NCBI GenBank assembly: GCA_963766295.1 | Contig: CAVXYW010000002.1 | Coordinates: 186,001 to 250,000 of the forward strand | Reading direction: 5' to 3' | Length of the DNA stretch: 64,000 bases | Origin: JBBDRJ01 sp963766295 | GTDB taxonomy: Bacteria > Actinomycetota > JAICYB01 | In this document: positions 1 to 8,552 of the stretch, piece after piece | Position numbering within the stretch: the first letter of the stretch is position 1 | Layout of the letters: each line of letters begins with the position of its first letter | Translations under genes and position numbers: made by a program | Notes under the pieces: generated by a model | What the model was told of the DNA's origin: nothing | Seen by the model: only the letters and a program-made list of their open reading frames with translations | Databases searched by the model: none

Positions 1-228
1 GAGACTGGCCGGCGCAAGTGATGCATGCACATCGCGCGAGAAAAGGACGCGGTCGTTGTCCGACAGCGACACGAGGATCGCCGCGCTAGCGGTGATCGGA
101 GCCGGACCCGTAGCAGGTGCCGTCGGCGCTTGTGCGAGAGCGCTCGGACTGGTGAGGAGTATCGCGATCAGAACGGAACCGAAAACGCGGCGCACAGACT
201 TTGCTCTCAGAGATTTGTGCTGGTGCAT
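1..228 (-). CDS. D-alanyl-D-alanine carboxypeptidase (peptidase S11), N-terminal fragment
   Basis: This reverse-strand frame starts at an ATG at 228 and is open to the window edge, giving 76 residues of a truncated protein. Residues 1-33 form a signal peptide: a basic N-terminus, a hydrophobic stretch (VLIAILLTSPSALA) and a cleavage site near ALAQA. The mature start reads AAILVSLSDNDRVLFSRD and then LAPASL, matching the first strand of S11 penicillin-binding carboxypeptidases just before the SxxK nucleophile motif, which would lie outside the window. Such enzymes trim the terminal D-Ala of peptidoglycan stem peptides outside the membrane. It lies 19 bases downstream of the phosphatase gene, so the two probably form one transcript. 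A beta-lactamase-like relative cannot be excluded from the fragment. Confidence 0.7.
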   Translation of the reverse strand, partial: MHQHKSLRAKSVRRVFGSVLIAILLTSPSALAQAPTAPATGPAPITASAAILVSLSDNDRVLFSRDVHASLAPASL

Positions 229-247
229 GTGGCCGCTGCCGAGCTGC

Positions 248-796
248 CTAAGCTCCGAGCGACGCCGTCTTCTGCGCGAGACCTTCAGCGAAGAGTTCGA
301 CGAGCTCGCGGATCTCCGCGGCAACGCGACGATAGGCAGCTTCTCGTTCACCGATGGGGTCATCGATGTCCGGCGATGCGACGCTATCGGCAACCTCCCG
401 CGTCGCTGCCGCTGCCCGGAGCCACGACTCAGTGTCGACGTAGGGCGGCAGCAAGGGAAGCATTTCGAGGAAGCCCTTCATCGTGAAGGTTCGGTCAGCG
501 ACAGCGGGGAAGGCCCGGACCGTGTCACGGGCGTGCTCGCGCGACATACCGATGATCAAATCGGCCCAGTCGACCAGGGCTTCGTCCAGCTCCAGAGTTC
601 TGTGGTCGTCGATCGAGACGCCGTAGTCGTTCATCACGCGCCGTCCTTCGATGGTGGCGGCGCGCCCCGTCCAGGCGTGTGTCCCCGTAGATCGCACGTC
701 GATGTTCAGGCCGAGTCGCGCCGCGTCCGACCGCAAGAAACCCTCGGCAATCGGACTGCGGCACACGTTTCCGGTACACACGAACAGAATGTTCAC
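248..796 (-). CDS. Low-molecular-weight protein-tyrosine phosphatase
   Basis: A 182-residue cytosolic phosphatase. The N-terminus carries the LMW-PTP P-loop CTGNVCRS (Cys7 to Arg13, CX5R) right after the first beta strand (NILFV), and the C-terminal part has the general-acid loop DIDDPIG. The length is normal for the family. The GTG start at 796 is chosen because the family begins at this strand and an AAGGGG-like ribosome site precedes it; an upstream extension in the same frame has no family counterpart. Known relatives dephosphorylate tyrosine kinases of capsule or cell-wall synthesis. The gene is followed by a carboxypeptidase fragment and diverges from the cyclase fusion with a 45-base spacer. 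The substrate is not predictable. Confidence 0.88.
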   Translation of the reverse strand: MNILFVCTGNVCRSPIAEGFLRSDAARLGLNIDVRSTGTHAWTGRAATIEGRRVMNDYGVSIDDHRTLELDEALVDWADLIIGMSREHARDTVRAFPAVADRTFTMKGFLEMLPLLPPYVDTESWLRAAAATREVADSVASPDIDDPIGEREAAYRRVAAEIRELVELFAEGLAQKTASLGA

Positions 797-841
797 CTGC
801 GGGGGCCCCTTGCTTTGGGAGAGCAGTCTAGCATCGGGTTT

Positions 842-2200
842 ATGCGCGGATCGATGAAACTCGAACAACTCGCACAGATCGCCGAGGTGCCCCTCGACGA
901 GCTCGAGAGCTACCGCGCGGCCAAGCTCCTAGACCCCGACGGCGACGGAGAGCTGGACGAGCTGGACGTCCTTCGCTTGCGAATCCTCATGCACTACCGG
1001 AGCCTCGGTCACTCGCTGAAGGATCTGCAGAAAGCGATCAAAGCGTCGGCTCCGCTCATCTTGTACGCCGACCTGTTGTGGGGCATGTCGGAACAAGACA
1101 TGGTCACGGCGGAGGAGGCAGCCAAACAGACCGGGCTCGAACTAGAAACGGTCGAGACGATCCTTACCGCTACCGGTCTCGGTACAACCATCCCTGCCGA
1201 AGATGTGAAGTTCCTCGAGGCCGTGACCGGCCTCGTCGAGGGCGGCATCCCGCTCAAGATGGTCCTCGATGTCGCGCGGGTGTACGGCGACACCCTCCGC
1301 CGGCTCGCACAGACCGAAGTGAAGATGATCCGCGATTACGTCACCGACACGGGCCGCTCATCCCTATTGAAGGATCGCGAGCAATCGCAGCGACTCGACG
1401 CGGTACAGCAACTGATCGGACCTATCCTCGAGCCCCTGCTTTTGACGATCCACCGCCGCCACCTGCTCCGCGCATCGGTCCAGGAGTCCATCGCCGATCT
1501 GGAAGCCGCCGAACGCGGCACGGAGCGCGACGACCTCGAAGCGACCATCACTTTCGTCGACCTCGCTTCGTTCACAGCTCTTGCACAGATCCACGGAGAC
1601 GAAGTGGCGGCCAACATCCTGGACACATTCAACGAGCTCGTTCGCGGGCTGCTGGACGAGCACAAGGGAACGATGGTCAAGCAAATAGGCGACGCGTTCA
1701 TGCTCGTTTTTTCCGAACCTTCCCTCGCGGTGCGCTTCGCCGTCGACCTCGACCGAGCGGCCGCACGGGAGCCGAACTTTCCGGCCATCAGGACGGGGAT
1801 CCACTGCGGTCCGGTTCTATATCGAGTGGGCGACTATGTCGGCAACACCGTGAACTTGGCGGCCCGCATCGCGGCGATCGCTTCGGCGAACGAGATCCTT
1901 CTCACCGAGCCGGTGGCACATGCGGCGGCCGAGGTTGGCGTTCAAGTTGCCTTCGCCGGCGATCACGACGTTTCCGGCCTCGAGGAACCGGTCAAGCTCT
2001 GGCGTGTCGAGCGTGTATGGGGAGACCAAGCGCCCGACCGCGATCCGGTTTGCGGCATGGCCGTCGGCGACGACGCCGCGGCCCGGCTGCGGTACAACGG
2101 AGTCGTTCATGCGTTCTGCTCGCCGGCTTGTCTGCGCCGGTTCTTGGAGGATCCGGACAAGTACGTCGAGCAAGACCGATCGACGAAACCCGAACTCTAA
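842..2200 (+). CDS. MerR-like HTH / class III nucleotidyl cyclase / YHS-domain fusion
   Basis: A 452-residue three-part protein. Residues 1-60 resemble a MerR DNA-binding helix set (KLEQLAQIAEVPLDELESY), and a second HTH-like segment follows (VTAEEAAKQTGLELETVETI). Around residues 235-395 lies a class III cyclase domain with both metal-binding aspartates (TFVDLASFT and KQIGDAFMLVF) and the VNLAAR transition-state segment, so it looks catalytically competent for cAMP or cGMP. The last 45 residues are a YHS metal-binding module (DPVCGMAV, then FCSPACLRRF). The ATG at 842 is used; an in-frame ATG at 854 is possible, and neither has a clear ribosome site. A cyclic-nucleotide-binding protein is encoded at 17480. 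Whether the HTH part binds DNA is inference. Confidence 0.82.
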   Translation: MRGSMKLEQLAQIAEVPLDELESYRAAKLLDPDGDGELDELDVLRLRILMHYRSLGHSLKDLQKAIKASAPLILYADLLWGMSEQDMVTAEEAAKQTGLELETVETILTATGLGTTIPAEDVKFLEAVTGLVEGGIPLKMVLDVARVYGDTLRRLAQTEVKMIRDYVTDTGRSSLLKDREQSQRLDAVQQLIGPILEPLLLTIHRRHLLRASVQESIADLEAAERGTERDDLEATITFVDLASFTALAQIHGDEVAANILDTFNELVRGLLDEHKGTMVKQIGDAFMLVFSEPSLAVRFAVDLDRAAAREPNFPAIRTGIHCGPVLYRVGDYVGNTVNLAARIAAIASANEILLTEPVAHAAAEVGVQVAFAGDHDVSGLEEPVKLWRVERVWGDQAPDRDPVCGMAVGDDAAARLRYNGVVHAFCSPACLRRFLEDPDKYVEQDRSTKPEL

Positions 2201-4729
2201 TTACCGGTCGGTAGCGCGGGCCCGCATGACACGCTGAGTGTCGTCTTTCTGTTCCAGCAGAAGTCGCCGCACCGGAGCAGGCACGTCTTTGGCTAGAAGC
2301 CCGTCCGTCCTATCGAGAACCCCTTGCTCGTAGACGTCCGGGTACATACCACCGACGAACGCCAAACCTAGATCGAGCTCGCGGCGTTCCCAGAACGGCA
2401 GCAGCTCGTCAAAGTATCTGTCGGCGTATCCCTCGAGCAGGTCTTCCTGGTACGGGATCTGGAAACCGCCGATGAGCGCGCGGATCAACGCCAACGTCAG
2501 CTCGGAGTCCTGTGTGATCTGCTCCCAGGCTTCGGCCTTCGCTTCCGGTGTCGGACGCGCAGCGCGAGCCGAGGCGGCATGGCGCTCCCCTTGATCGGTC
2601 GGGTCACGCTCGAGCTCGGCAGCGATGAGCGTCTCGTCCGCATTGCCGGTCGCCGCCAGCGAAGAAACGATGCTCCAGCGAAGGTCGGTATCGATCTCCA
2701 ATCCGTCGATGGAAGCTGATCCCTCGAGCAAGCCGTTGATCAACGCGATGTCGGCTTCGGCACGCGCCGCCCCGATAAACGCGCGGGCCCAAGCGAGTTG
2801 AAACCCCGACCCCCGCTCGGATGCATCCAGCCGCTTGTGAGCGGTGTCCGCAACCTTCGCTCTCGCGGCGTCACGATTGGACGGATCACCGTAGACGTTC
2901 ACCGCCGCTCCGCAACGCGCAACGAGATCTTGGACCACTCCGATGTCGGTTTCGCCGGCGACGTTGTTCAGCACGATGTCGAGGTACTGACGTGCAGGCA
3001 GCTCGGCATCGCGAAGCATGTCCCAGACGGCGTTCCAACAAAGCGTTCGGGCCAGCGGGTCGGACAGATCGCTCAGCCGGTCGGTCAGGGTCTGCAACGA
3101 ACGTTGGTCGAAACGGATCTTCGAGTAGGCCAGATCGAGATGGTTCGGAAGTATCAGATCGGGGACCATCTCGCCGACCAGTTCGGAGACGTCGGTGCGC
3201 TCGCCGACCACATCGAGCTCGATGGTCTTGCGGAGACTCAGTCCGGTTGATTCCGCATAGAACAAGCCCAAGGCCATCCGGTGCGAACGGAGCGTCGGAT
3301 AGTCGGCGATCGCCGTCTGCTCGATAGCAACGTTCGAGAGGGTGTTCCCCTCGGTCCTGTAGTCGACGCGCACGGAGTTCACGCCGGCCGTCTCGAGCCA
3401 TTCCTTGGACCATGAGTCGAGGTCGCGTCCGGACTCTTCCGCGAGTGGCTTCAGGAAGTCCGGGAGCTCCGTGTTCTTGTACGCGTGCTGCTTGAAGTAC
3501 CGGCGAAGGCCTTTGAAGAATCCGTCTTGGCCGACCCACGCGACGAGCTGCTTGAGGACCGACGCGCCTTTGGCGTAGGTGATCCCGTCGAAGTTGAGGT
3601 GTGTGGCTTCGACGTCGGGAATGTCGGCCACGATCGGATGCGTCGTCGGCAGCTGGTCCTGACGCATTGCCCAAGTCTTTTCGTCCGAAGCGAACGAAAC
3701 CCACGAGTTCTTGAAACGAGTTGCGCGTTCCTTGGCGAGATAGGCCATGTACGTAGCGAAGCTCTCGTTAAGCCACAGATCGTTCCACCATTTCATCGTC
3801 ACGAGGTCGCCGAACCACATGTGCGACATTTCGTGAAGGATGACTTCGGCCCGCCGTTCGCGCTCGGCCTCGGTGACCTTCGAGCGAAAGATGAACCTCT
3901 CGGTGTAAGTGACGCATCCCAGGTTCTCCATCGCGCCGAACTTGTATTCGGGGCACATCACCTGGTCGTAGCTGTCGAGCATGTAGCGAAAGTCGAACAT
4001 CTCGTGGAAGAAGTCGAAACCCTGCTTGGTGAACAGGAACAGCTCTTCGGGGTCGAGGTACTGCTTCAGCGATTGACGGCACCACCAAGCCAGCTCGATG
4101 CCGTCGTGCTTGTCGAATACTCCGTGGAACGGGCCGACGCAAAGCGCGGCTAGGTACGTCGACATCACAGGTGTTGCGTCGAAGACCCAGTGTCCTGCCT
4201 TTCCTTCCTCCGGACGCATCGTCGGCCTCATGTTGGAGATGACGACGCACTCCTCGGCAACCTCGACGTCGTAGGTGAAAGTGCCCTTGATATCGGGCTG
4301 GTCAAAGCAAGCGATCACCCTGTGCGCATCGAAAGGTTCGAACTGCGTGTACGCGTAAGCTCGTTTGTCGACGGGGTCCACGAATCGGTGAAGGCCGGTT
4401 CCAGTGCGCGAGTACTCGCAGGTCGCCTTGATGCGCAGCTCGTTGGCGGCTTGGAGGTTTTCGAGCTTGACCCGGCCCTCGGCGAAATCGGATTCCGTAT
4501 GTTGGATCTCGCCGTTCAGCTCTATCTCGTGTACCTCAGCGGCGTCGATGTCGATGAACGTCGAGGCCCCGGGCTCGCTGCACCCGAACTTCACCGTCGT
4601 CTCCGACTCGAAGGTGACGTCACCCGCCCTGAGTCCGAGCTTCACGTCGTAGGCGACGTCGTCGGGAATAAGCCGCGCGCGCTCCTGCGCCTCCGTCCTG
4701 GTGAGGTTGTCGTGTCCGGCCGTCGTCAT
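2201..4729 (-). CDS. pepN: Aminopeptidase N (M1 family zinc metallopeptidase)
   Basis: An 842-residue cytosolic aminopeptidase that removes N-terminal amino acids from peptides. The GAMEN exopeptidase motif lies near residue 265 (FGAMENLG). The zinc site HEMSH is at about 299-303, with the third ligand Glu in NESFA some 19 residues on. The N-terminal beta-saddle and the C-terminal helical (ERAP1-like) region are both present and the length is typical for actinobacterial PepN. The ATG at 4729 overlaps the fumarase stop as ATGA, indicating translational coupling; a longer in-frame start at 4756 would run deep into fumC and is rejected. It ends one base after the convergent cyclase stop. Confidence 0.95.
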   Translation of the reverse strand: MTTAGHDNLTRTEAQERARLIPDDVAYDVKLGLRAGDVTFESETTVKFGCSEPGASTFIDIDAAEVHEIELNGEIQHTESDFAEGRVKLENLQAANELRIKATCEYSRTGTGLHRFVDPVDKRAYAYTQFEPFDAHRVIACFDQPDIKGTFTYDVEVAEECVVISNMRPTMRPEEGKAGHWVFDATPVMSTYLAALCVGPFHGVFDKHDGIELAWWCRQSLKQYLDPEELFLFTKQGFDFFHEMFDFRYMLDSYDQVMCPEYKFGAMENLGCVTYTERFIFRSKVTEAERERRAEVILHEMSHMWFGDLVTMKWWNDLWLNESFATYMAYLAKERATRFKNSWVSFASDEKTWAMRQDQLPTTHPIVADIPDVEATHLNFDGITYAKGASVLKQLVAWVGQDGFFKGLRRYFKQHAYKNTELPDFLKPLAEESGRDLDSWSKEWLETAGVNSVRVDYRTEGNTLSNVAIEQTAIADYPTLRSHRMALGLFYAESTGLSLRKTIELDVVGERTDVSELVGEMVPDLILPNHLDLAYSKIRFDQRSLQTLTDRLSDLSDPLARTLCWNAVWDMLRDAELPARQYLDIVLNNVAGETDIGVVQDLVARCGAAVNVYGDPSNRDAARAKVADTAHKRLDASERGSGFQLAWARAFIGAARAEADIALINGLLEGSASIDGLEIDTDLRWSIVSSLAATGNADETLIAAELERDPTDQGERHAASARAARPTPEAKAEAWEQITQDSELTLALIRALIGGFQIPYQEDLLEGYADRYFDELLPFWERRELDLGLAFVGGMYPDVYEQGVLDRTDGLLAKDVPAPVRRLLLEQKDDTQRVMRARATDR

Positions 4730-6126
4730 GTGCCAAGGCCCCCGCGCGTCATCCACTCCACGTCGAGGACTTTGTCGAGCTCGTCTTCGGGAAGGATCTT
4801 GTGCTCGAGCGCGACCTGGCGGATGGTTTTGCCCGTCTTCCTTGCTTCTTTAACGAGCTCGGCCACCTTTTCGTAGCCGATGATCGGGTTGAGTGCGGTC
4901 GAGATGATGTCGGTCGATTCGACGAGCGCACGTGCGCGCTCGGCGTCGGCCTCTATGCGATCGACGCATTTGTCGACGAGCGCGTTAGCCGTCGTCGTCA
5001 TGAGGTGGATCGCTTCCAGCAGGTTCTTCGCTATCAGCGGCAACGCCACATTGAGCTCGAAGTTTCCCGTCGACGCAGCGAAGGTGATCGCCGCGTCGTT
5101 GCCGATGACCTGTCCGGCCACTTGAACGGCAACCTCGGGGATCACGGGGTTCACTTTGCCCGGCATGATCGAGGAGCCCGGCTGCAGATCCGGCAAACGG
5201 ATCTCGGCGAGGCCTGCTCGGGGGCCGGAGTTCATCCACCGCAAGTCGTTGGCGATCTTCACGAGAGACACGGCCACCGTCTTGATGGCTCCGGACATCT
5301 CTACGGTGGCGTCCATGCCTCCCTGTGACGCGAAGTGGTCGGCTGTTTCTTTCAACTCGAGGCCGGTGGCAGCAGCGACTTTCGCGATCACTTCGCCGGC
5401 GAACTTGGGATCGGTGTTCAAGCCGGTGCCGACGGCTGTGCCGCCCAGCGCGAGCTCACCCAGCCTCGGCGCCGCCGCATTGATCCTGTCGATGCCGAGC
5501 TCGATCTGACGGGCGTATCCGCCGAACTCCTGTCCGAGCGTGACCGGGGTTGCGTCCATCAGATGCGTTCGGCCCGGTTTCACGATCGACGCGAACTCGC
5601 TTGCCTTCGCCGCGAGCGAGGAATGAAGGCGATCGAGGGCGGGAAGCAGGTCTTTCACAACGCCTTCGAGCGCCGCCACGTAGATCGTCGACGGGATTAC
5701 GTCGTTGGACGACTGCCCGAAGTTCACGTGGTCGTTGGGGTGTACCGGCGACTTCGAAGCGAGCTCTGATCCCGCGGCGAGATTTGCGACGTTGGCGATG
5801 ACTTCGTTCGCATTCGTGTTGGTCGATGTGCCCGAGCCGGTCTGGAAGATGTCGATTGGGAAGTGCTCGTCGAACTCACCTTCCGCGACGCGTTTGGCGG
5901 CCTCCGAGATGAGCGACGCGATCTTGGCGTCCAAGTGGCCGAGATCGGCATTGACCACCGCTGCGGCTCCCTTGATCAACGCAAGTGCACGGATGAATCG
6001 TGGAGGGAATGTCCGTCCCGAGATGGGGAAGTTCTCTACAGCCCTTTGAGTCGAAGCGCCCCAGTAAGCGCCGGCGGGCACCCGGACTTCTCCCATGGTG
6101 TCCTTCTCTATCCGAATGTCGTCCAA
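4726..6126 (-). CDS. fumC: Class II fumarate hydratase
   Basis: This 466-residue homotetrameric TCA enzyme interconverts fumarate and malate. The superfamily signature GSSIMPGKVNP is at about 316-326, and the substrate-binding stretches TGSGTSTNTNANEV and FGQSSNDVIPS are intact. The family's usual length is about 460 residues. The start is a TTG at 6126 preceded by AAAGGAG at good spacing. The gene sits 12 bases downstream of an alkaline-phosphatase-superfamily hydrolase gene and overlaps pepN by ATGA, so a four-gene reverse-strand transcript is likely. An aspartase or argininosuccinate-lyase identity is disfavoured by the fumarase-specific N-terminal pattern (IEKDTMGEVRVP). Confidence 0.96.
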   Translation of the reverse strand: MDDIRIEKDTMGEVRVPAGAYWGASTQRAVENFPISGRTFPPRFIRALALIKGAAAVVNADLGHLDAKIASLISEAAKRVAEGEFDEHFPIDIFQTGSGTSTNTNANEVIANVANLAAGSELASKSPVHPNDHVNFGQSSNDVIPSTIYVAALEGVVKDLLPALDRLHSSLAAKASEFASIVKPGRTHLMDATPVTLGQEFGGYARQIELGIDRINAAAPRLGELALGGTAVGTGLNTDPKFAGEVIAKVAAATGLELKETADHFASQGGMDATVEMSGAIKTVAVSLVKIANDLRWMNSGPRAGLAEIRLPDLQPGSSIMPGKVNPVIPEVAVQVAGQVIGNDAAITFAASTGNFELNVALPLIAKNLLEAIHLMTTTANALVDKCVDRIEADAERARALVESTDIISTALNPIIGYEKVAELVKEARKTGKTIRQVALEHKILPEDELDKVLDVEWMTRGGLGT

Positions 6127-6138
6127 AGAGCCGCTCCT

Positions 6139-7569
6139 TTAGAGATAGCCGAGGAGCTTCATCCTCTCCTCGAGATCCTTATTCGGTTCTGCCGTTCCAT
6201 CCGCGGCCGCGCCCAGTACATCCAGGTCCGGGACCCACTCGGCAGATGCAGCATCACTCATCGCGCCGCGCAGTTTCTCCAGCACCGCTGCGGGGGCATC
6301 GCCCGGCGGCCTCGGGTTTGTCTCCAGCGGATCGGCGATCAGGTCAAAGATCTTCTCCTCTTCGCCGAGCGTCCACAGCTTGAACCGGCCGTCCGTTGCG
6401 CATGTTCCCGGTTCTGTGAACCGACGTCGCCCGTACTCATCAGCGCCCCAATCATCAAAGTGCTTCATCCGCGGATCGTTCTTGTCGCCGCCGACGTCGT
6501 ACTGTGCAACAGCCACGCCGGGTGGCTGTCGGTCATCGACCCAAGGATGTTCGTCAAGCCCCGCTGCTTCGGCGATCAGCTTGGGGAGCTGAGTCAGACT
6601 CATCAGGCCGTCACCGTCCTCGCTGACCCCAGGCCCTCTGAACAGAAGCGGCACACGGAGCAGGCGGTCATCCAGAGAAACCGCGTGACCGAAAAGATTA
6701 CCTTCGCCAAAGTTCTCACCATGGTCCGAAGTGACTACCAACACCGTGTCGTCGAGCAATCCGGCGGTGTCGAGCCGATCGCACAGCTGACCCAACCAGT
6801 CATCCATCTGCTTAACCGACCTGTAGTAGAGCATCCGCATCCGGTCTAGCGATTCCTGCGGAGGAACATCACCAGTGGCACAGGCACGCCAGATCGCGAC
6901 AAGGGTTTGGTACTTCCGGGCGTCTTCGCCAGCGCGGAAACGGCCGATCGGACCGAGTTTGTTGTAGGGCCTGGGTGGCAAGTAGGGCGAATGACATTCG
7001 ACGAGGTTCACGAACCAGAAGAACGGTGGGCGCGCACTTGCTATCCAGCGTTGTACGACGTCGTCGACCATCGAAACGCCGTCGTCCACGCGAGCGAGGA
7101 AGCATTGGGCATGCCAGATGAGGCGGCTCAGCAGCCGGTCGTCGCTCATGCGTAACGAGCGCTCGTTCTCCAGATCCAACCACTCGTCGTAACCGGTCGC
7201 GAAGCCGAGCCTTTCCGAGACCCAGGGGTTGGCGCTGGCGCCAGCCGTCGCGTAACCCGCTTTGCGGAGGACCTCGGGCAGGAACCTTTCGCGATGACTT
7301 TCGAGGACGACCTTGCAGTTGCTCGAGTCACCCCCGGGCAGAAGAGATAGTCCCGCAGTTCGCGGCAGGAGGCCGGTCAGCATCGAAACGTGAGACGGCA
7401 TCGTCCAGTTGCAGGGCGCGAACGCGTGACTGTACGCGACACCGCTGCTCGAGAGCTGAGCGAAGGTGGGTGTCTGCCCCGGTGGTGCTCCGTACGGCTC
7501 GAATGCGTCGGCGCGGGCCGTGTCGTACACGATGAAAATGACGTTTGGCAGATCTGGACGCGACGACAT
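6139..7569 (-). CDS. Sulfatase-like hydrolase of the alkaline phosphatase superfamily
   Basis: A 476-residue protein with the metal-binding N-terminus NVIFIVYDTARAD and the distal metal motif TSDHGENFGEGNLFGH, as in the sulfatase/phosphoglycerol-transferase superfamily. The nucleophile segment reads WTMPSHVSMLTG: a threonine stands where true sulfatases have the Cys or Ser converted to formylglycine. That pattern fits phosphodiester or phosphoglycerol transfer, as in LtaS-type enzymes, better than sulfate-ester hydrolysis. There is no signal peptide or membrane segment, so it is probably cytosolic. It follows a shorter paralogue by 10 bases and precedes fumC by 12. The substrate is unknown. 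Confidence 0.8.
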   Translation of the reverse strand: MSSRPDLPNVIFIVYDTARADAFEPYGAPPGQTPTFAQLSSSGVAYSHAFAPCNWTMPSHVSMLTGLLPRTAGLSLLPGGDSSNCKVVLESHRERFLPEVLRKAGYATAGASANPWVSERLGFATGYDEWLDLENERSLRMSDDRLLSRLIWHAQCFLARVDDGVSMVDDVVQRWIASARPPFFWFVNLVECHSPYLPPRPYNKLGPIGRFRAGEDARKYQTLVAIWRACATGDVPPQESLDRMRMLYYRSVKQMDDWLGQLCDRLDTAGLLDDTVLVVTSDHGENFGEGNLFGHAVSLDDRLLRVPLLFRGPGVSEDGDGLMSLTQLPKLIAEAAGLDEHPWVDDRQPPGVAVAQYDVGGDKNDPRMKHFDDWGADEYGRRRFTEPGTCATDGRFKLWTLGEEEKIFDLIADPLETNPRPPGDAPAAVLEKLRGAMSDAASAEWVPDLDVLGAAADGTAEPNKDLEERMKLLGYL

Positions 7570-7579
7570 CGGCTAGAGA

Positions 7580-8473
7580 CTAAGGCCGCAAGCCTTCGAC
7601 AAATGGAACCTCGAACACCTTCTCGTGGGCTACTGGCCCGTGTCCGAAATAGCCTTCTTCCCCGAAGAGCTCACCGTGGTCGGACGTCACGATCAGCCAG
7701 GTATCTCGGGGTACGACGTCGAAGACCTTTTCAAATAGGCCGTCGACGTACTTCAGGACGTCGATCTGACGCCCGCGGAGCTCGCGGAGAGCTTCCTCGT
7801 CGAAGAAGGCCGGCTCGCCCGAGTCGTCGGTCTCCGAGTCGTCGTCGATCCTTTTCAAGACACCGTGCGCTCCGGAGATCCGTGGCCAGCTCGAAGGATC
7901 CTCGTCGGGCCGAGCATAGGGATAGTGCGTTTCACCGACGTTGAGGAGGTTGAAGCTCGGCTCGCCGTCGAGTTTCAACCGATCGATCATGGCCGCCATG
8001 TCGTTGTGCGTTGGCATCAATTCGTACGAGTCGAAGTCGTGATTGATCGGTGTGTGCTCGTTCAGCACGGGCATCGAAACCATCGCATTGGTTCGATAGC
8101 CGAGCGAGCGTTTCAGGAACGTGGGCAGGTAGATGGAAGGCAGGAGTTTGCGGAATTCGATCCCTTCAACACCCAGCCGCTCGCTGTACTTGAGGTAGTC
8201 GCGCTTGTAGTACTCGGACGCGTAAACGTTGGTCGGACTCGAGTGGGGGAGGAGTCCCATCATCATGTTGTAGTGGGAGGGTGCCGTCCACGAGGCATAG
8301 CTGAAGCGACGTTCCACAGTTCCGATCCGAGACAGGTTCTTCGGCTGGGCGGCGATCCACGAGTCGTACCGAAGGCTGTCGAGCACGATCAGGACGAGAT
8401 GTCGTGCGCCCTCCGGGGGGACGGGGATCGCGGGTGTGTCCTCCGCATGCGAAGCGCGCCGACGACGTAGCAC
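7580..8473 (-). CDS. Sulfatase-like hydrolase, short paralogue
   Basis: A 297-residue alkaline-phosphatase-superfamily protein. It has LVLIVLDSLRYDSW (first metal aspartate), WTAPSHYNMMMG (threonine at the nucleophile position) and TSDHGELFGEEGYFGHG (distal metal site). It is much shorter than the adjacent 476-residue paralogue and ends soon after the distal metal motif, lacking the usual C-terminal subdomain. It is probably the first gene of the reverse-strand run ending in pepN. The start at 8473 is uncertain, since the basic stretch before LVLIVLD is poorly conserved in such proteins. Two adjacent paralogues suggest duplication; a joint role on a phosphorylated glycan or lipid is only a guess. 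Confidence 0.75.
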   Translation of the reverse strand: MLRRRRASHAEDTPAIPVPPEGARHLVLIVLDSLRYDSWIAAQPKNLSRIGTVERRFSYASWTAPSHYNMMMGLLPHSSPTNVYASEYYKRDYLKYSERLGVEGIEFRKLLPSIYLPTFLKRSLGYRTNAMVSMPVLNEHTPINHDFDSYELMPTHNDMAAMIDRLKLDGEPSFNLLNVGETHYPYARPDEDPSSWPRISGAHGVLKRIDDDSETDDSGEPAFFDEEALRELRGRQIDVLKYVDGLFEKVFDVVPRDTWLIVTSDHGELFGEEGYFGHGPVAHEKVFEVPFVEGLRP

Positions 8474-8552
8474 GTGCGCATTATCACACCGCCGACGGGC
8501 TCGATTTTCAGCGTGGCTAGACTGGGTCCGGAGTTTTGGGTAAAGGAGGAAC

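Noticed and set aside
1078..2214. A 378-residue open frame on the + strand inside the cyclase fusion
   Set aside because: It is very rich in Arg, Pro and Gly, has no recognisable domain, and lies in another frame of a gene with clear cyclase and YHS motifs.
5863..6849. A 328-residue forward frame across fumC and the sulfatase-like gene
   Set aside because: It crosses the boundary of two well-supported reverse-strand genes and has no family resemblance.
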